A stretch of DNA of 64,000 bases from Flavobacteriales bacterium (lineage in GTDB: Bacteria > Bacteroidota > Bacteroidia > UBA10329): positions 62,001 to 126,000 of the forward strand of contig JACJZP010000007.1 of assembly GCA_020635535.1 (NCBI GenBank). The letters are read 5' to 3'. This document shows positions 54,255 through 63,693 of the stretch, in pieces (position 1 is the first letter of the stretch; each line of letters begins with the position of its first letter). Made by a program: the position numbers and the translations under genes. The notes under the pieces are model-generated. The model did not search any database, was not told where the DNA came from, and saw only the letters and a list, made by a program, of their open reading frames with translations.

Positions 54255-56576
54255 CTAATCGCGAATAACGGTAACAATACCTTTATATTCATGACGGTCA
54301 AGGTCTGCAAACTCCCTGAACTTAATAAGATAAACGTACGTCCCAACTGGCACTTCCTTGCCCGAGAACATGTTTGTTCCATCCCATTTCTTACTGAAAT
54401 TGCCTGTTGCCCAGACCAGTTTACCCCATCGGTCGTAGATGTACATATCATAACTCTCAAGTTCAATACCCTCTCCCTGTGGGTAGAAATAGTCGTTAAT
54501 TCCATTCCTACCAGGTGTAAATGCATTGGGCACGTAAACTAAGAGCATAGGGTCTATGTTAACATATTGATAGGCCGTGTCAATGCAATAACCATTTGAT
54601 GAAAGCAACTGTACAAGGTAATCTCCCGCCCTATCAAAATGATATTTTGGATCCTTCTGATTAGAGGATTCTCCATCTCCAAAGAACCAAGTCCATTGAG
54701 AAGTTCCCACAGAATTGTTGATGAACTGAACCTGATTATTGAGAAGATTTTCACCTCCAATTCGATAGTCAAACGCTGCAAATGGATAAGGCAGATCGTC
54801 AGATACTTCAACAATGGTTGAATCTCTGCAACCATTGGCATCAGTTACAACCACTTCATACATACCTTGAAAGAGACTGTCGAGGGTTGGTGCTGTTGAG
54901 CCATCCAACTTCCAGAGATAATTGTATGGTGGAGTTCCCAGAGATACATTCAAATATGCCAGACCTTTACCCTGACCGCAGGTGTCCGTCAAGTATTGGG
55001 GCGTTAGTGTTAAAGGTGGCGGGTTGTCAAAATCAAAGACCGCCTCAGCAGTACAGCTATTGGCATCCACCACGGTAGCGGTGTAAGTTCCAGAACTGAG
55101 GCCTGTTGCGGTATTTCCTACTTGTTGCATAGGGTCATCCCATGTAGTTTGACCATAAGGTGTTGTTCCTCCGCTTATCAGGTCAATGGTTGCAACCCCC
55201 TCATTGCCATTGAAACAAAGAACCGGACTCATAGATGTTTCAACCTCTAACTGATCGGGTTCAAAAAGCTCTGTATTCTCCGTTGCTTCGCATCCTTGAG
55301 CATCGGTGGCCGTAATGAAATAAACCCCGGCATCTAATCCTTGGAAAACGTGATCAGCCTGACTATTCGTTTGCTGAACAGGATTTCCTATTACATCAAC
55401 TACCTCAAAACTGAAAGGAGAAACTCCACTGTAAGAGACCCCGATCTCCCCGTCTGCACTTTCGAAACACGAAAGATCGGTTGTACTGAGTGTAATTACC
55501 AATGGTGTTGTGGGCTCACTAATAAGAATTGGAGCAATAATTGAACAGCCTGTAGCGTCTTGAGCTCCTACCAGGTAACTACCAGCAGCCAGACCATCCA
55601 ATACAGATTGACCATTGGTTTGAACATCTATGAGAAGCGGTGAACCGAAAGCGTCAGTCCAAACAACATCAAATGGAGCAGTTCCGCCACTGATGGATAT
55701 TGACACTTCTCCTGAGGTTCCTCCTAAACAAAGGTTATCCGTTACCTGTGTATTCAGTACCAAAGGATCGGTAGTGGAAACTTCCACTTGAACAACCGCA
55801 GTACAACCATCCGCATCAGTTGCGCTTACGTTGTACAAACCCTCTATCAGACCTTGAAAAGTATATGACCCATTAATGGCATTGCTGGTCTCTATTACAC
55901 CAGATATATCGGAAATCTCATAAACCCACGGACCAACACCTTGGCCAGTCACCTCTACACTACCGTCTGGAGCACCAGAACAACTGTTTGGAGTAACCAA
56001 GGTATCAGGTTGCGGACAACAATCGTAATAGATTGTCATGTTCGGTATTCGTGGAGCATAATCAGCACCGAATGCATAATCCTTTCCAGTTCCTTCAAAC
56101 ACAGAGATGTTCCCGTCAGTTACATATAAGGCGCTTACCACAGTACCATTCGTGTAATCAATATTTGCAGCCCCACCGGTTTCTGTAACATAGAACGCAA
56201 AGGTCTGTCCCTGTGGAATGTCTACATTCAGCGCAATAGGAATAGGCGTAGGAACATTTGCTCCAAGACCTACAATATTGTTTGCGGAACCAGCTAATGT
56301 CCAAGCACCAGGAGTGGTTGTAAAGCCTACATGCGTTCCTGCCTTATAGTAGATCTCCATGTTATAAGGAGTCACCGTTTCACCCATGTTACAATCAAAT
56401 CCGGTAATGGTAACATCTACCCCAGCGGTAATGTCGAACATAATGCCATCCTGACCATTATTCTCGTTGTAGAGTGTTGCAAGTGGGTCGCACTGCGCAT
56501 TGACAAACTTGGCAGAAGAAACCACAAAGGCAAGTAAAATGATGTTTCTGAGAAAAGAATACGGGTTCAAACGCAA
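54255..56576 (-). CDS. Large surface protein with SprB-like repeats and T9SS type B sorting domain
   Basis: 773 residues if translation starts at TTG (LRLNPYSFLRN). No ATG is available near the N-terminus; another TTG 21 bases upstream at 56597 lies inside a GATATTTG promoter-like box. The signal peptide ends KFVNAQ. An Ig-like N-terminal domain (~30-200) replaces the lectin of its neighbour. Then come SprB-type repeats (CLGGTSGEVSISISGGTAPF and similar), a PKD unit (WFFGDGESSNQKDP) and a type B sorting domain (YVPNAFTPGRNGINDYFYPQ). About 350 C-terminal residues match the 50860-54162 protein very closely, so the two arose by tandem duplication. Confidence 0.88.
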   Translation of the reverse strand: MRLNPYSFLRNIILLAFVVSSAKFVNAQCDPLATLYNENNGQDGIMFDITAGVDVTITGFDCNMGETVTPYNMEIYYKAGTHVGFTTTPGAWTLAGSANNIVGLGANVPTPIPIALNVDIPQGQTFAFYVTETGGAANIDYTNGTVVSALYVTDGNISVFEGTGKDYAFGADYAPRIPNMTIYYDCCPQPDTLVTPNSCSGAPDGSVEVTGQGVGPWVYEISDISGVIETSNAINGSYTFQGLIEGLYNVSATDADGCTAVVQVEVSTTDPLVLNTQVTDNLCLGGTSGEVSISISGGTAPFDVVWTDAFGSPLLIDVQTNGQSVLDGLAAGSYLVGAQDATGCSIIAPILISEPTTPLVITLSTTDLSCFESADGEIGVSYSGVSPFSFEVVDVIGNPVQQTNSQADHVFQGLDAGVYFITATDAQGCEATENTELFEPDQLEVETSMSPVLCFNGNEGVATIDLISGGTTPYGQTTWDDPMQQVGNTATGLSSGTYTATVVDANSCTAEAVFDFDNPPPLTLTPQYLTDTCGQGKGLAYLNVSLGTPPYNYLWKLDGSTAPTLDSLFQGMYEVVVTDANGCRDSTIVEVSDDLPYPFAAFDYRIGGENLLNNQVQFINNSVGTSQWTWFFGDGESSNQKDPKYHFDRAGDYLVQLLSSNGYCIDTAYQYVNIDPMLLVYVPNAFTPGRNGINDYFYPQGEGIELESYDMYIYDRWGKLVWATGNFSKKWDGTNMFSGKEVPVGTYVYLIKFREFADLDRHEYKGIVTVIRD

Positions 56577-56755
56577 TTGAAAAAAGCTAAGTGTCAAATA
56601 TCGTCTTTATAGGTCATTGAGAAGCCCGGCATCCAACCTAACTACCAATAGAACGTCAAACATGCAACAGGTTGCTAATCGGTTGGAACATTAAATACAT
56701 ACTGTTGTTGTTCATACCGGCTACAAGCAAGGCAACCTATAAACAAGAATGCAGT

Positions 56756-56763
56756 TAACTTTG
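56756..56763 (+). promoter_or_regulatory. -7 box TAACTTTG, leaderless start
   Basis: TAACTTTG lies 5 bases before the ATG at 56768. The 190-base gap before it (56577-56767) holds no gene; it also contains the promoter-like GATATTTG for the minus-strand gene. Confidence 0.6.
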
Positions 56764-56767
56764 TAGT

Positions 56768-57355
56768 ATGCGCAGTTTATTTACAATACTCGTTGTTTGT
56801 TTGGGATTGAATTCCTTTGCGCAAGACGCATACCAAAGATACACCACGGTTTACTCTGTAGAAGGTAGCATAGCTGCTTCCTTTGCTGGTTTAGATGTAT
56901 CTCCAACCTTTTCTATTTACAGAAATAGCAGCAAGGTTGATATTGGTTTGAACATCAAAGTTTTTGACATTTGGAAAGATGGCCCTGGAATTATGGGAAC
57001 GTATCTCAGCTATAAGTACTATCCAAACCCGCGAGACAGAGAATTCAATCTATACTTCGGTTACCACAACATTTTTACAACTCACGATAAGGGTAAAAAA
57101 TTTAAGCGTGTGTATGACAATAGCGCGGACGGGTTCAGGTCTCCTGACAAAATCTATCTACTAGAGAATACAGTTGGAATCGGATTCGATTATCAAGCTG
57201 GAAACAACGTATATCTCTTCAATGATTACAGCGTTGGTGTTGCATTGGATTGGGAAACATTCCACGATAGTGAAACGATTTTCGAGATCCGTTCTACCGG
57301 ACTGATTCGTTTGGGCTTTGGATATAATATTCCAAGTACAGGCAAAGGCAAATAA
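56768..57355 (+). CDS. Outer-membrane beta-barrel protein, unknown function
   Basis: 195 residues, signal peptide ending NSFAQ. The mature part alternates short strands (GTYLSYKYYPNPRDREFNLYFGYHNIF; GIGFDYQAGNNVYLFNDYSVG) and ends with an aromatic strand (TGLIRLGFGYNI), the pattern of a small barrel of the PF13568-like type. No family recognised. The stop is within a few bases of the tRNA-fMet terminator, which is read from the other strand. Confidence 0.7.
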   Translation: MRSLFTILVVCLGLNSFAQDAYQRYTTVYSVEGSIAASFAGLDVSPTFSIYRNSSKVDIGLNIKVFDIWKDGPGIMGTYLSYKYYPNPRDREFNLYFGYHNIFTTHDKGKKFKRVYDNSADGFRSPDKIYLLENTVGIGFDYQAGNNVYLFNDYSVGVALDWETFHDSETIFEIRSTGLIRLGFGYNIPSTGKGK

Positions 57356-57384
57356 AAAACCCGAAGTTCTTTCGAACCTCGGGT
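57353..57384 (-). terminator. Terminator of tRNA-fMet
   Basis: ACCCGAGGTTC and GAACTTCGGGT pair around GAAA on the minus strand and are followed by a six-T run. The stem also overlaps the end of the convergent barrel gene transcript. Confidence 0.8.
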
Positions 57385-57389
57385 CTTAG

Positions 57390-57462
<73 letters not shown>

Positions 57463-57519
57463 GTATATCTGTAACCGCTGCATCAGCCTTAGCGCAGCAT
57501 GCTTGTTTCTAAGGGGGCA

Positions 57520-57527
57520 CAAATATA
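57520..57527 (-). promoter_or_regulatory. -7 box TATATTTG for tRNA-fMet
   Basis: The minus strand reads TATATTTG 58 bases before the tRNA 5' end. The other strand of the same AT-rich block has TATATTTTG in front of era, so two divergent promoters appear to overlap here. Confidence 0.5.
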
Positions 57528-57570
57528 TATTTTGTTCTTTTGCCTTCCAAATTTCAAGCAAGGTTTTCTC

Positions 57571-58443
57571 ATGTCGCATAAGGCTGGTTTTGTTACCATA
57601 ATCGGAAAACCGAACGTGGGTAAGTCTACGTTGATGAATGCCCTTATTGGAGAGAAGCTTTCCATTACAAATCCGAAAGCGCAGACCACACGTCATCGTA
57701 TTCTTGGAATTTACAATGATGATGAGCATCAGATAGTATTCTCTGACACACCTGGGATGCTTGAGCCTGCATACGCACTGCAGACCAACATGATGTCAGT
57801 TGTTGAAGCTGCAATGAAAGATGCAGACCTTCTACTTTATCTGGTTGAACCAGAGGAACCGATTAACGAGCTCCTGATAACGCAGCTCAGAAAGGCCAAA
57901 TACCCGGTAATTCTGGTTCTGAATAAGGTTGACCTCAGTGATCAGGAGAAGATCGGTGAGCGGCTGAATGCTTGGAAAGAACAACTGCCCAAGGCCATAT
58001 TACTTCCAACTTCGGCCATGCATCGTTTCAACACTTCTGAGCTGTTGAATCTCATAAAAGACTATCTCCCTGAACATCCTCCATATTTCAGTAAAGAAGA
58101 CCTTACGGATAGACCACTTAGATTCTTTGTAGCTGAGATGATAAGAGAGTCAATTCTGAAACACTTTAAAAAAGAAGTACCCTATTCTGTTGAAGTAGTA
58201 GTTGAAGAATACAAGGAAGAAGATAGAATTGACCGTATTAAAGCCACCATTTTTGTGGAGCGCGAATCGCAGAAGATCATCATTATAGGTCAAGGAGGAA
58301 GAGCCATTAAACGGCTGGGAACAGATGCCAGGCAGTCAATAGAGAACTTTATCCGCAAGAAGTGTTTTCTGGACCTGACCGTTAAAGTGCGAAAGGATTG
58401 GAGGAGCAACGAAAGTGATCTTAAAGAATTCGGATATCAATAG
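57571..58443 (+). CDS. era: GTPase Era
   Basis: 290 residues from the ATG of MSHKAGFVTIIGKPN; an upstream extension lacks family support. G1 IGKPNVGKST, G3 DTPGM, G4 NKVD and the C-terminal KH domain (RESQKIIIIGQGGRAIKRLG) are all intact. Era binds 16S rRNA and helps to assemble the 30S subunit. The der gene follows 3 bases after the stop, so the two ribosome-assembly GTPases are co-transcribed. Confidence 0.96.
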   Translation: MSHKAGFVTIIGKPNVGKSTLMNALIGEKLSITNPKAQTTRHRILGIYNDDEHQIVFSDTPGMLEPAYALQTNMMSVVEAAMKDADLLLYLVEPEEPINELLITQLRKAKYPVILVLNKVDLSDQEKIGERLNAWKEQLPKAILLPTSAMHRFNTSELLNLIKDYLPEHPPYFSKEDLTDRPLRFFVAEMIRESILKHFKKEVPYSVEVVVEEYKEEDRIDRIKATIFVERESQKIIIIGQGGRAIKRLGTDARQSIENFIRKKCFLDLTVKVRKDWRSNESDLKEFGYQ

Positions 58444-58446
58444 AAC

Positions 58447-59751
58447 ATGAGCAACATTGTAGCGATAGTAGGAAGGCCGAATGTGGGCAAATCGACCCTG
58501 TTCAACAGGTTGATAGGTGAAAGACAGGCCATTGTGGACGAGCAGAGTGGTGTTACCCGAGACAGAACGTATGGACGGTCTGAGTGGAATGGTATTGAAT
58601 TCAACGTGATTGATTCTGGAGGTTACATCCAAGGCTCTGAAGATGCTTTTGAAGGTGAGATCAGAAAGCAAGTGGAAATTGCCATTGACGAATCAACGGT
58701 TATCCTGTTCGTAGTTGACGTAAGTGCTGGCATAATGGGGCCGGATGAAATTGTTGCCAATCTGCTACGGAAATCGGAAAAACCCATTTTTCTGGTTGTG
58801 AACAAGGTTGACAATAATGAACGGATAGCAGATGCTACTGAGTTCTATGGATTGGGGCTGGGAGACTATTACTGCATTTCTGGAATGAATGGGGCTGGAA
58901 CTGGCGAACTGTTGGATGAAGTGGTAAAGCATTTAAGCAGCGAGAAAGAAGAAGACAGATCCGACCTGCCGAGATTTGCCATTGTTGGAAGGCCGAACGT
59001 TGGTAAATCAAGCCTTACAAACGCACTTCTTGGTCAGGAAAGGAATATTGTTACAGACATTGCCGGTACAACCCGCGATTCCATTGACAGCCTGTATAAA
59101 GGGTACGGGTTTGAGTTTACTTTGGTTGATACGGCAGGAATCAGGAAGAAAAAATCGGTGCATGAGGATGTTGAGTTCTACTCCGTACTCCGATCCATCA
59201 AAGCCATTGAAAGTTGCGATGTCTGCATTCTAATGATTGATGCAACCCAAGGGTTTGAGCATCAGGATCAGACCATTTTCGGCCTGGCCCAGAAGAATCA
59301 TAAAGGCATTGTAATTCTGGTCAACAAATGGGATCTGGTGGAAAAAGACACCATGAGCACCAAGAAATTTACGGAGCACATACAAGCTAAAATTGCCCCA
59401 TTCAAGGATGTACCGATCTTATTTGTAAGCGCCCTTACCAAGCAACGTATCCATAAAGCACTGGAAATTGCTGTGCAGGTTTATGAGAACAGAAACCGAA
59501 AAATTGCAACGCGTGAACTGAATGAACTGATGTTGCCCATTATTCAGATGACACCGCCACCGAGTTTCAAGCATCATTACATTAAGATAAAATTTGCAAC
59601 ACAGCTTCCAACGCATTTTCCTGCATTTGCTTTTTTCTGCAATCACCCGAAATACGTTAGAGAAGACTACCGAAGGTTTTTAGAAAACAAGCTTCGCGAG
59701 CATTATGATTTCAGCGGAGTTCCGATCGAGGTATACATGCGCAAGAAGTAA
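58447..59751 (+). CDS. der: GTPase Der (EngA)
   Basis: 434 residues with two GTPase domains, each with its own G1 (GRPNVGKSTLF and GRPNVGKSSLT), G3 (DSGG and DTAG) and G4 (NKVD and NKWD) motifs, then the KH-like C-terminal domain (PIQMTPPPSFKHHYIKIKF-like). It acts in 50S subunit assembly. It forms an operon with era. The 3' end is close to the terminator shared with metK. Confidence 0.97.
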   Translation: MSNIVAIVGRPNVGKSTLFNRLIGERQAIVDEQSGVTRDRTYGRSEWNGIEFNVIDSGGYIQGSEDAFEGEIRKQVEIAIDESTVILFVVDVSAGIMGPDEIVANLLRKSEKPIFLVVNKVDNNERIADATEFYGLGLGDYYCISGMNGAGTGELLDEVVKHLSSEKEEDRSDLPRFAIVGRPNVGKSSLTNALLGQERNIVTDIAGTTRDSIDSLYKGYGFEFTLVDTAGIRKKKSVHEDVEFYSVLRSIKAIESCDVCILMIDATQGFEHQDQTIFGLAQKNHKGIVILVNKWDLVEKDTMSTKKFTEHIQAKIAPFKDVPILFVSALTKQRIHKALEIAVQVYENRNRKIATRELNELMLPIIQMTPPPSFKHHYIKIKFATQLPTHFPAFAFFCNHPKYVREDYRRFLENKLREHYDFSGVPIEVYMRKK

Positions 59752-59770
59752 TCTTGAAACTGCTCGATAC

Positions 59771-59802
59771 AAAAAAGGGGTACGCTTTGAGCGCACCCCT
59801 TT
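59771..59802 (-). terminator. Terminator between der and metK (bidirectional possible)
   Basis: AAAGGGGT and ACCCCTTT form the outer stem, extended inwards by CGC/GCG past a mismatch. On the minus strand it is followed by a six-T run, fitting metK. On the plus strand the tail is only TTTGTT, so it would be weaker for der. Confidence 0.75.
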
Positions 59803-59824
59803 GTTACTTGTAAAAGCAGAACTA

Positions 59825-61168
59825 TCAATATGCCACTTCAATTTTACGACTTCCGTCTTCTACTCCAAACTCTTTCCTGAGTACATCAACCATGTCCAGT
59901 TTCTCCCATCCGAAAGTTTCAACTTTCTTATAAAGTTTACCGTTCACTTCTCTTACGCCCTCACCGTTGTAGTATACTTCCACCTCCTTGGTTTCAGATT
60001 CTCTACCGAAGTGACCATAGGCGGCCGTCTCAGAGAAGATCGGGTTCTTAAGACCAAATCGATTCACAATGGCCGCTGGGCGCATATCGAACAACTTGGC
60101 CACGCGTTCTGAAATATCACCATCATTAAGACGCCTTCCATCTTCCCAAAGCTTACTGGTCTTGTAAGTGTTTACATTAACACTTACCGGGTCTGCAACA
60201 CCGATTGCATAGGCAACTTGTACCAATGCTTGCTCGCATACACCTGAAGCAACCAGATTTTTGGCAACATGACGGGCTGCATAGGCTGCACTGCGGTCTA
60301 CTTTAGAAGAGTCTTTACCAGAGAAGGCTCCTCCACCATGGGCGCCACGGCCTCCATAAGTGTCTACAATGATCTTTCTTCCTGTAAGACCTACATCACC
60401 ATGCGGACCACCGATAACAAACTTACCTGTAGGATTCACGTGAAGAATTATGCGGTCTTGCCAGCCTCGGCCGAAAAGTTTACGGGCCTTTACTGATAAT
60501 TTTTTGATCACCCTTCTCAGCACGATGTCTCGAACATCTTTACGGATCTTCTCCAACATGACTTCTTCAGTATCAAAATCATCATGCTGGGTTGAAACTA
60601 CAATTGTATGAACACTAATCGGCTTTCCTCGATCGTTATATTCCACCGTAACTTGAGATTTGCTGTCCGGCCCCAAATAGGTCATTTGTCTACCCTCCCG
60701 TCTGATCTCTGCCATTTCCCGCAAGATCAGATGCGAAATTTTGAGGGTAACAGGCATATAACTATCGGTCTCGCTGGTTGCATACCCGAACATCATTCCT
60801 TGATCACCAGCACCTTGCTCTTTGTATAACCCAGCACCTTCTTCCACTCCTTGACGGATGTCTGAAGATTGCTCGTGCATGGCAGAGATCACACCACATG
60901 ACTCAGAATCGAACTTGTAAGAGGCTTTCGTGTAGCCTATCTTTTTCACAGTTCTTCTTACAATTTCGTCTACCTTGACCTTTCCTTCTCCCTGAGATGA
61001 GATCTCTCCTCCCACAACTACCAATCCGGTGGTACAGAACGTTTCGCATGCAACCTTTGAATGCGGATCATGACGAAGAAATTCGTCAAGCATTGCGTCA
61101 GAAATCTGGTCTGCCACTTTATCTGGATGCCCCTCTGAAACTGATTCTGATGTGAATAAATAACCCAT
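59825..61168 (-). CDS. metK: S-adenosylmethionine synthetase
   Basis: 447 residues, slightly longer than E. coli MetK (384). The first block YLFTSESVSEGHPDKVADQISD holds the methionine/ATP-binding His. The signatures GAGDQGMMFGYA and GGGAFSGKDSSKVDRS are intact. It makes the universal methyl donor from methionine and ATP. The extra length is mainly insertions in the middle and C-terminal parts. No SAM riboswitch was recognised in the 105-base leader region; a near-miss promoter box (TACCTTGC) lies at about 61219-61226. Confidence 0.97.
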   Translation of the reverse strand: MGYLFTSESVSEGHPDKVADQISDAMLDEFLRHDPHSKVACETFCTTGLVVVGGEISSQGEGKVKVDEIVRRTVKKIGYTKASYKFDSESCGVISAMHEQSSDIRQGVEEGAGLYKEQGAGDQGMMFGYATSETDSYMPVTLKISHLILREMAEIRREGRQMTYLGPDSKSQVTVEYNDRGKPISVHTIVVSTQHDDFDTEEVMLEKIRKDVRDIVLRRVIKKLSVKARKLFGRGWQDRIILHVNPTGKFVIGGPHGDVGLTGRKIIVDTYGGRGAHGGGAFSGKDSSKVDRSAAYAARHVAKNLVASGVCEQALVQVAYAIGVADPVSVNVNTYKTSKLWEDGRRLNDGDISERVAKLFDMRPAAIVNRFGLKNPIFSETAAYGHFGRESETKEVEVYYNGEGVREVNGKLYKKVETFGWEKLDMVDVLRKEFGVEDGSRKIEVAY

Positions 61169-61242
61169 TTAATGTTTTGTTAAAAATAACAGTGTATTTG
61201 ATTTTGAAAATTGAACGCGCAAGGTAAAACTTTTGCAGATAG

Positions 61243-61273
61243 AAAAAAGCCCCTGCATGACGGAACCATGCAG
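61243..61273 (-). terminator. Terminator of gldA
   Basis: On the minus strand CTGCATG, a seven-base loop, CATGCAG, then GGGC and a six-T run. The stem begins directly after the gldA stop codon and separates it from metK. Confidence 0.85.
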
Positions 61274-62176
61274 TTAGGAGGTATGCTTTCTAAAAACGTC
61301 TTCCAAGGTCTCGTCCTCGTGCTTTAGAGTAAGAACAAGAAAGTCCTGTTTCTTGGCCCATTCTGCAATTAACTTCCTAAAGTCTGTTTCAGACCTACCA
61401 GTTACACGATAAGTGGTTGATTCAATCAACTCAACCGATTCAACTCCTGCGATTGAGCGGATGAGTGAGGTCTCAACCACAACATCAAACTCAACCAGCA
61501 CGGTCTGCTCAAGCCTTTCCGTTGTCTCTTTCACTTTTCGGTCTGTAACAATTTTCCCCTTATCAATGATTATTATCCGGTCAGAAACCGCCTCAACTTC
61601 TTGCATGATATGAGAGGAGAACATGACCGTCTTTTCCTTTCCCAGTTCTTTTATCAGATTGCGTATGTCCTGCAATTGATTGGGATCCAAGCCTGAGGTA
61701 GGTTCATCAAGTATGAGCACCTCGGGATCATGAATAAGGGCCTGCGCAATGCCCACCCGTTGCTTGTACCCTTTGGAGAGTTGGCCGATCTGTTTGTGCT
61801 GCTCCCTGCTAAGCCCTGTTAATGCCACCATTTGCTCTACCCGCTCTTTCACACCTTCAGTAATACCATACAGTCCGCATACGAACTGCAGGTATTCCTT
61901 TACATACATATCGTAGTAAAGCGGGTTGCTTTCTGGCAGATAACCCACTAACGACCGAACCTTCATAGAATCTGACCCAATATCGAATCCATCAACTGTC
62001 ACCTTACCCTCCGTTGGTGGAATAAAGCAAGAGATGATCTTCATCATGGTGGATTTTCCAGCTCCGTTGGGGCCAAGAAAACCGAGCACCTCCCCTTTCT
62101 TCACCTCAAAAGACACTGAATCAAGCGCCTTCTGCTCTCCGTACATCTTTGTAACTCGCTCTACTTTGATCGACAT
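61274..62176 (-). CDS. gldA: ABC transporter ATP-binding protein GldA (gliding-motility type)
   Basis: 300 residues. Walker A GFLGPNGAGKST, the signature QLSKGYKQRVGIAQAL, Walker B VLILDEPTSGLDP and the switch His (SSHIMQEVEAV) are intact. Length and C-terminal tail (LKHEDETLEDVFRKHTS) match GldA, the ATPase of the Gld ABC exporter needed for gliding in Flavobacterium. The membrane partners GldF and GldG are not in the window. It could also be a general ABC-2 exporter ATPase. Confidence 0.85.
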   Translation of the reverse strand: MSIKVERVTKMYGEQKALDSVSFEVKKGEVLGFLGPNGAGKSTMMKIISCFIPPTEGKVTVDGFDIGSDSMKVRSLVGYLPESNPLYYDMYVKEYLQFVCGLYGITEGVKERVEQMVALTGLSREQHKQIGQLSKGYKQRVGIAQALIHDPEVLILDEPTSGLDPNQLQDIRNLIKELGKEKTVMFSSHIMQEVEAVSDRIIIIDKGKIVTDRKVKETTERLEQTVLVEFDVVVETSLIRSIAGVESVELIESTTYRVTGRSETDFRKLIAEWAKKQDFLVLTLKHEDETLEDVFRKHTS

Positions 62177-62222
62177 TTAAATAATTTGAGGTGAAATTAA
62201 CAATTGACCCTCGGCTTGAAAT

Positions 62223-62230
62223 TATATTTG
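62223..62230 (+). promoter_or_regulatory. -7 box TATATTTG with TTG upstream, leaderless start
   Basis: TATATTTG follows a TTG at 62204-62206 with a 16-base spacer. The ATG at 62237 is 7 bases beyond the box. Confidence 0.65.
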
Positions 62231-62236
62231 GGGTGT

Positions 62237-63160
62237 ATGAGCAACGAAAAGCACGGAACAATAGTACGCAGCACTGGAAGTTGGAGTACTGTTCGTGCAG
62301 AAGATGGTAGCAAATTAGAATGCAAACTACGCGGGCATTTCAGACAGCAGGGCTTGCGTACCACCAACCCTGTTGCGGTTGGAGACCATGTTGCTTACTC
62401 CACAGAGGAAGATGGCTCGGGTATTATTACCGAAATACATGACCGCAAGAACTACATCATCCGCAAATCGGTTAACCTGAGCAAAGAAGTGCATGTTATT
62501 GCCGCCAATATCGATCAGGCCATCATCATTGCTACAGTTGCCCAACCTCGAACTTCTTTAGGATTCATAGACCGATTTCTGTGCGTAGCCGAGGCATACA
62601 GTATTCCAGCCATGGTGGTGCTCAATAAGATCGACCTGCACACCTCTTCCGAACTCAAATACCTGAACACAGCCTACCGTTCGGTCTATCAAAAAGCTGG
62701 TTACCCTGTTTTTGAGGTTTCTTCTTCAACGGGCGAAGGAATTGACATCATTAAAGCGCAGCTTGCCGATAAGGTAACTTTGGTATTTGGCCACTCTGGG
62801 GTTGGGAAAAGCACCTTTCTGAACGCCATTCAACCCGACCTTGAACTTAAAACAGGAGAAATATCTGATGTACACAGCAAAGGAAAACACACTACCACCT
62901 TTGCGGAAATGTTTGAGCTTGATGGTGGTGGGTCGGTTATTGACACACCAGGCGTGAAAGAATTCGGACTGGTGAAAATGGAAGAAAGCGAGATATCGCA
63001 CTTCTTCCCCGACATCTTTTCCGTTTCGGAGCATTGCAGATTTGGAAACTGCCTACACCGAAATGAACCCGGATGTGCTGTAAAAGCGGCCGTTGAAAGC
63101 GGAACCATTTCCGAAAGTCGGTTTACAAGTTATCTTAGTATCCTCGACAGCATCGAATGA
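62237..63160 (+). CDS. rsgA: Ribosome small-subunit-dependent GTPase A (RsgA)
   Basis: 307 residues from the ATG of MSNEKHGTIVRSTG. An OB-fold N-terminus is followed by a circularly permuted GTPase: G4 VLNKIDL, then G1 GHSGVGKSTFLNAI and G3 DTPGVKEF. The zinc-binding C-terminus (EHCRFGNCLHRNEPGCAV) is intact. RsgA checks 30S subunit maturation. It overlaps the next gene by four bases (ATGA), so the two are co-translated. Confidence 0.96.
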   Translation: MSNEKHGTIVRSTGSWSTVRAEDGSKLECKLRGHFRQQGLRTTNPVAVGDHVAYSTEEDGSGIITEIHDRKNYIIRKSVNLSKEVHVIAANIDQAIIIATVAQPRTSLGFIDRFLCVAEAYSIPAMVVLNKIDLHTSSELKYLNTAYRSVYQKAGYPVFEVSSSTGEGIDIIKAQLADKVTLVFGHSGVGKSTFLNAIQPDLELKTGEISDVHSKGKHTTTFAEMFELDGGGSVIDTPGVKEFGLVKMEESEISHFFPDIFSVSEHCRFGNCLHRNEPGCAVKAAVESGTISESRFTSYLSILDSIE

Positions 63161-63654
63161 CCGAATACCTTTCTCATATTCAGAACACAGGTTGGGAGGT
63201 CATTGTGGCGTTCATTGTAGCCAATCTCATTGCACAGTTCATTAAGATAATGACCGTAGCCATTAAAAAGCGCACCTTCAAATGGACCATTCTTTTTGCA
63301 ACTGGCGGAATGCCATCAAGCCATAGCTCTACGGTTGTAGCCATGGCAACATCTGTTGGACTTATAGACGGTTTTGCATCTACCAACTATGCCATTGCGG
63401 TTTGTTTTGCTACCGTGGTAATGTTTGATGCTGCCGGGCTTAGAAGAAATGCCAGTAAGCAGGCCATGGTGCTGAACCGAATGATCAAACAACTGCTATC
63501 TCCCGATAGTGAAACCGGAAAAGTGAAACTCAAGGAATTTCTGGGTCATACGCCAACAGAAGTTCTGGTTGGTGCCATTCTTGGGGTTGCGGTTAGCTTT
63601 GCTCTTCACTATTGGTCCGATTGTATGCTCTATCTCCAATCGAGCAATTCTTAA
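63157..63654 (+). CDS. Divergent PAP2-family membrane protein (YuiD-like)
   Basis: 165 residues with four membrane segments. The block GGMPSSHSSTVVAMATSVG matches the PSGHS-type phosphatase motif of the divergent PAP2 (DUF212) family. It may dephosphorylate a lipid, but the family is little characterised. Its start is inside the rsgA stop. The PPK2 gene follows after a 39-base gap. Confidence 0.85.
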   Translation: MTEYLSHIQNTGWEVIVAFIVANLIAQFIKIMTVAIKKRTFKWTILFATGGMPSSHSSTVVAMATSVGLIDGFASTNYAIAVCFATVVMFDAAGLRRNASKQAMVLNRMIKQLLSPDSETGKVKLKEFLGHTPTEVLVGAILGVAVSFALHYWSDCMLYLQSSNS

Positions 63655-63677
63655 CACAGGCCACCTACCAAATTATT

Positions 63678-63685
63678 TAGCTTTG
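63678..63685 (+). promoter_or_regulatory. -7 box TAGCTTTG for the PPK2 gene
   Basis: TAGCTTTGC lies 9 bases before the ATG at 63694. No clear -33 element. Confidence 0.55.
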
Positions 63686-63693
63686 CTCCACGC

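Noticed and set aside
61169..61273. A SAM riboswitch upstream of metK
   Set aside because: The interval contains the gldA terminator and a short AT-rich leader only; no riboswitch core or multi-helix fold was recognised.
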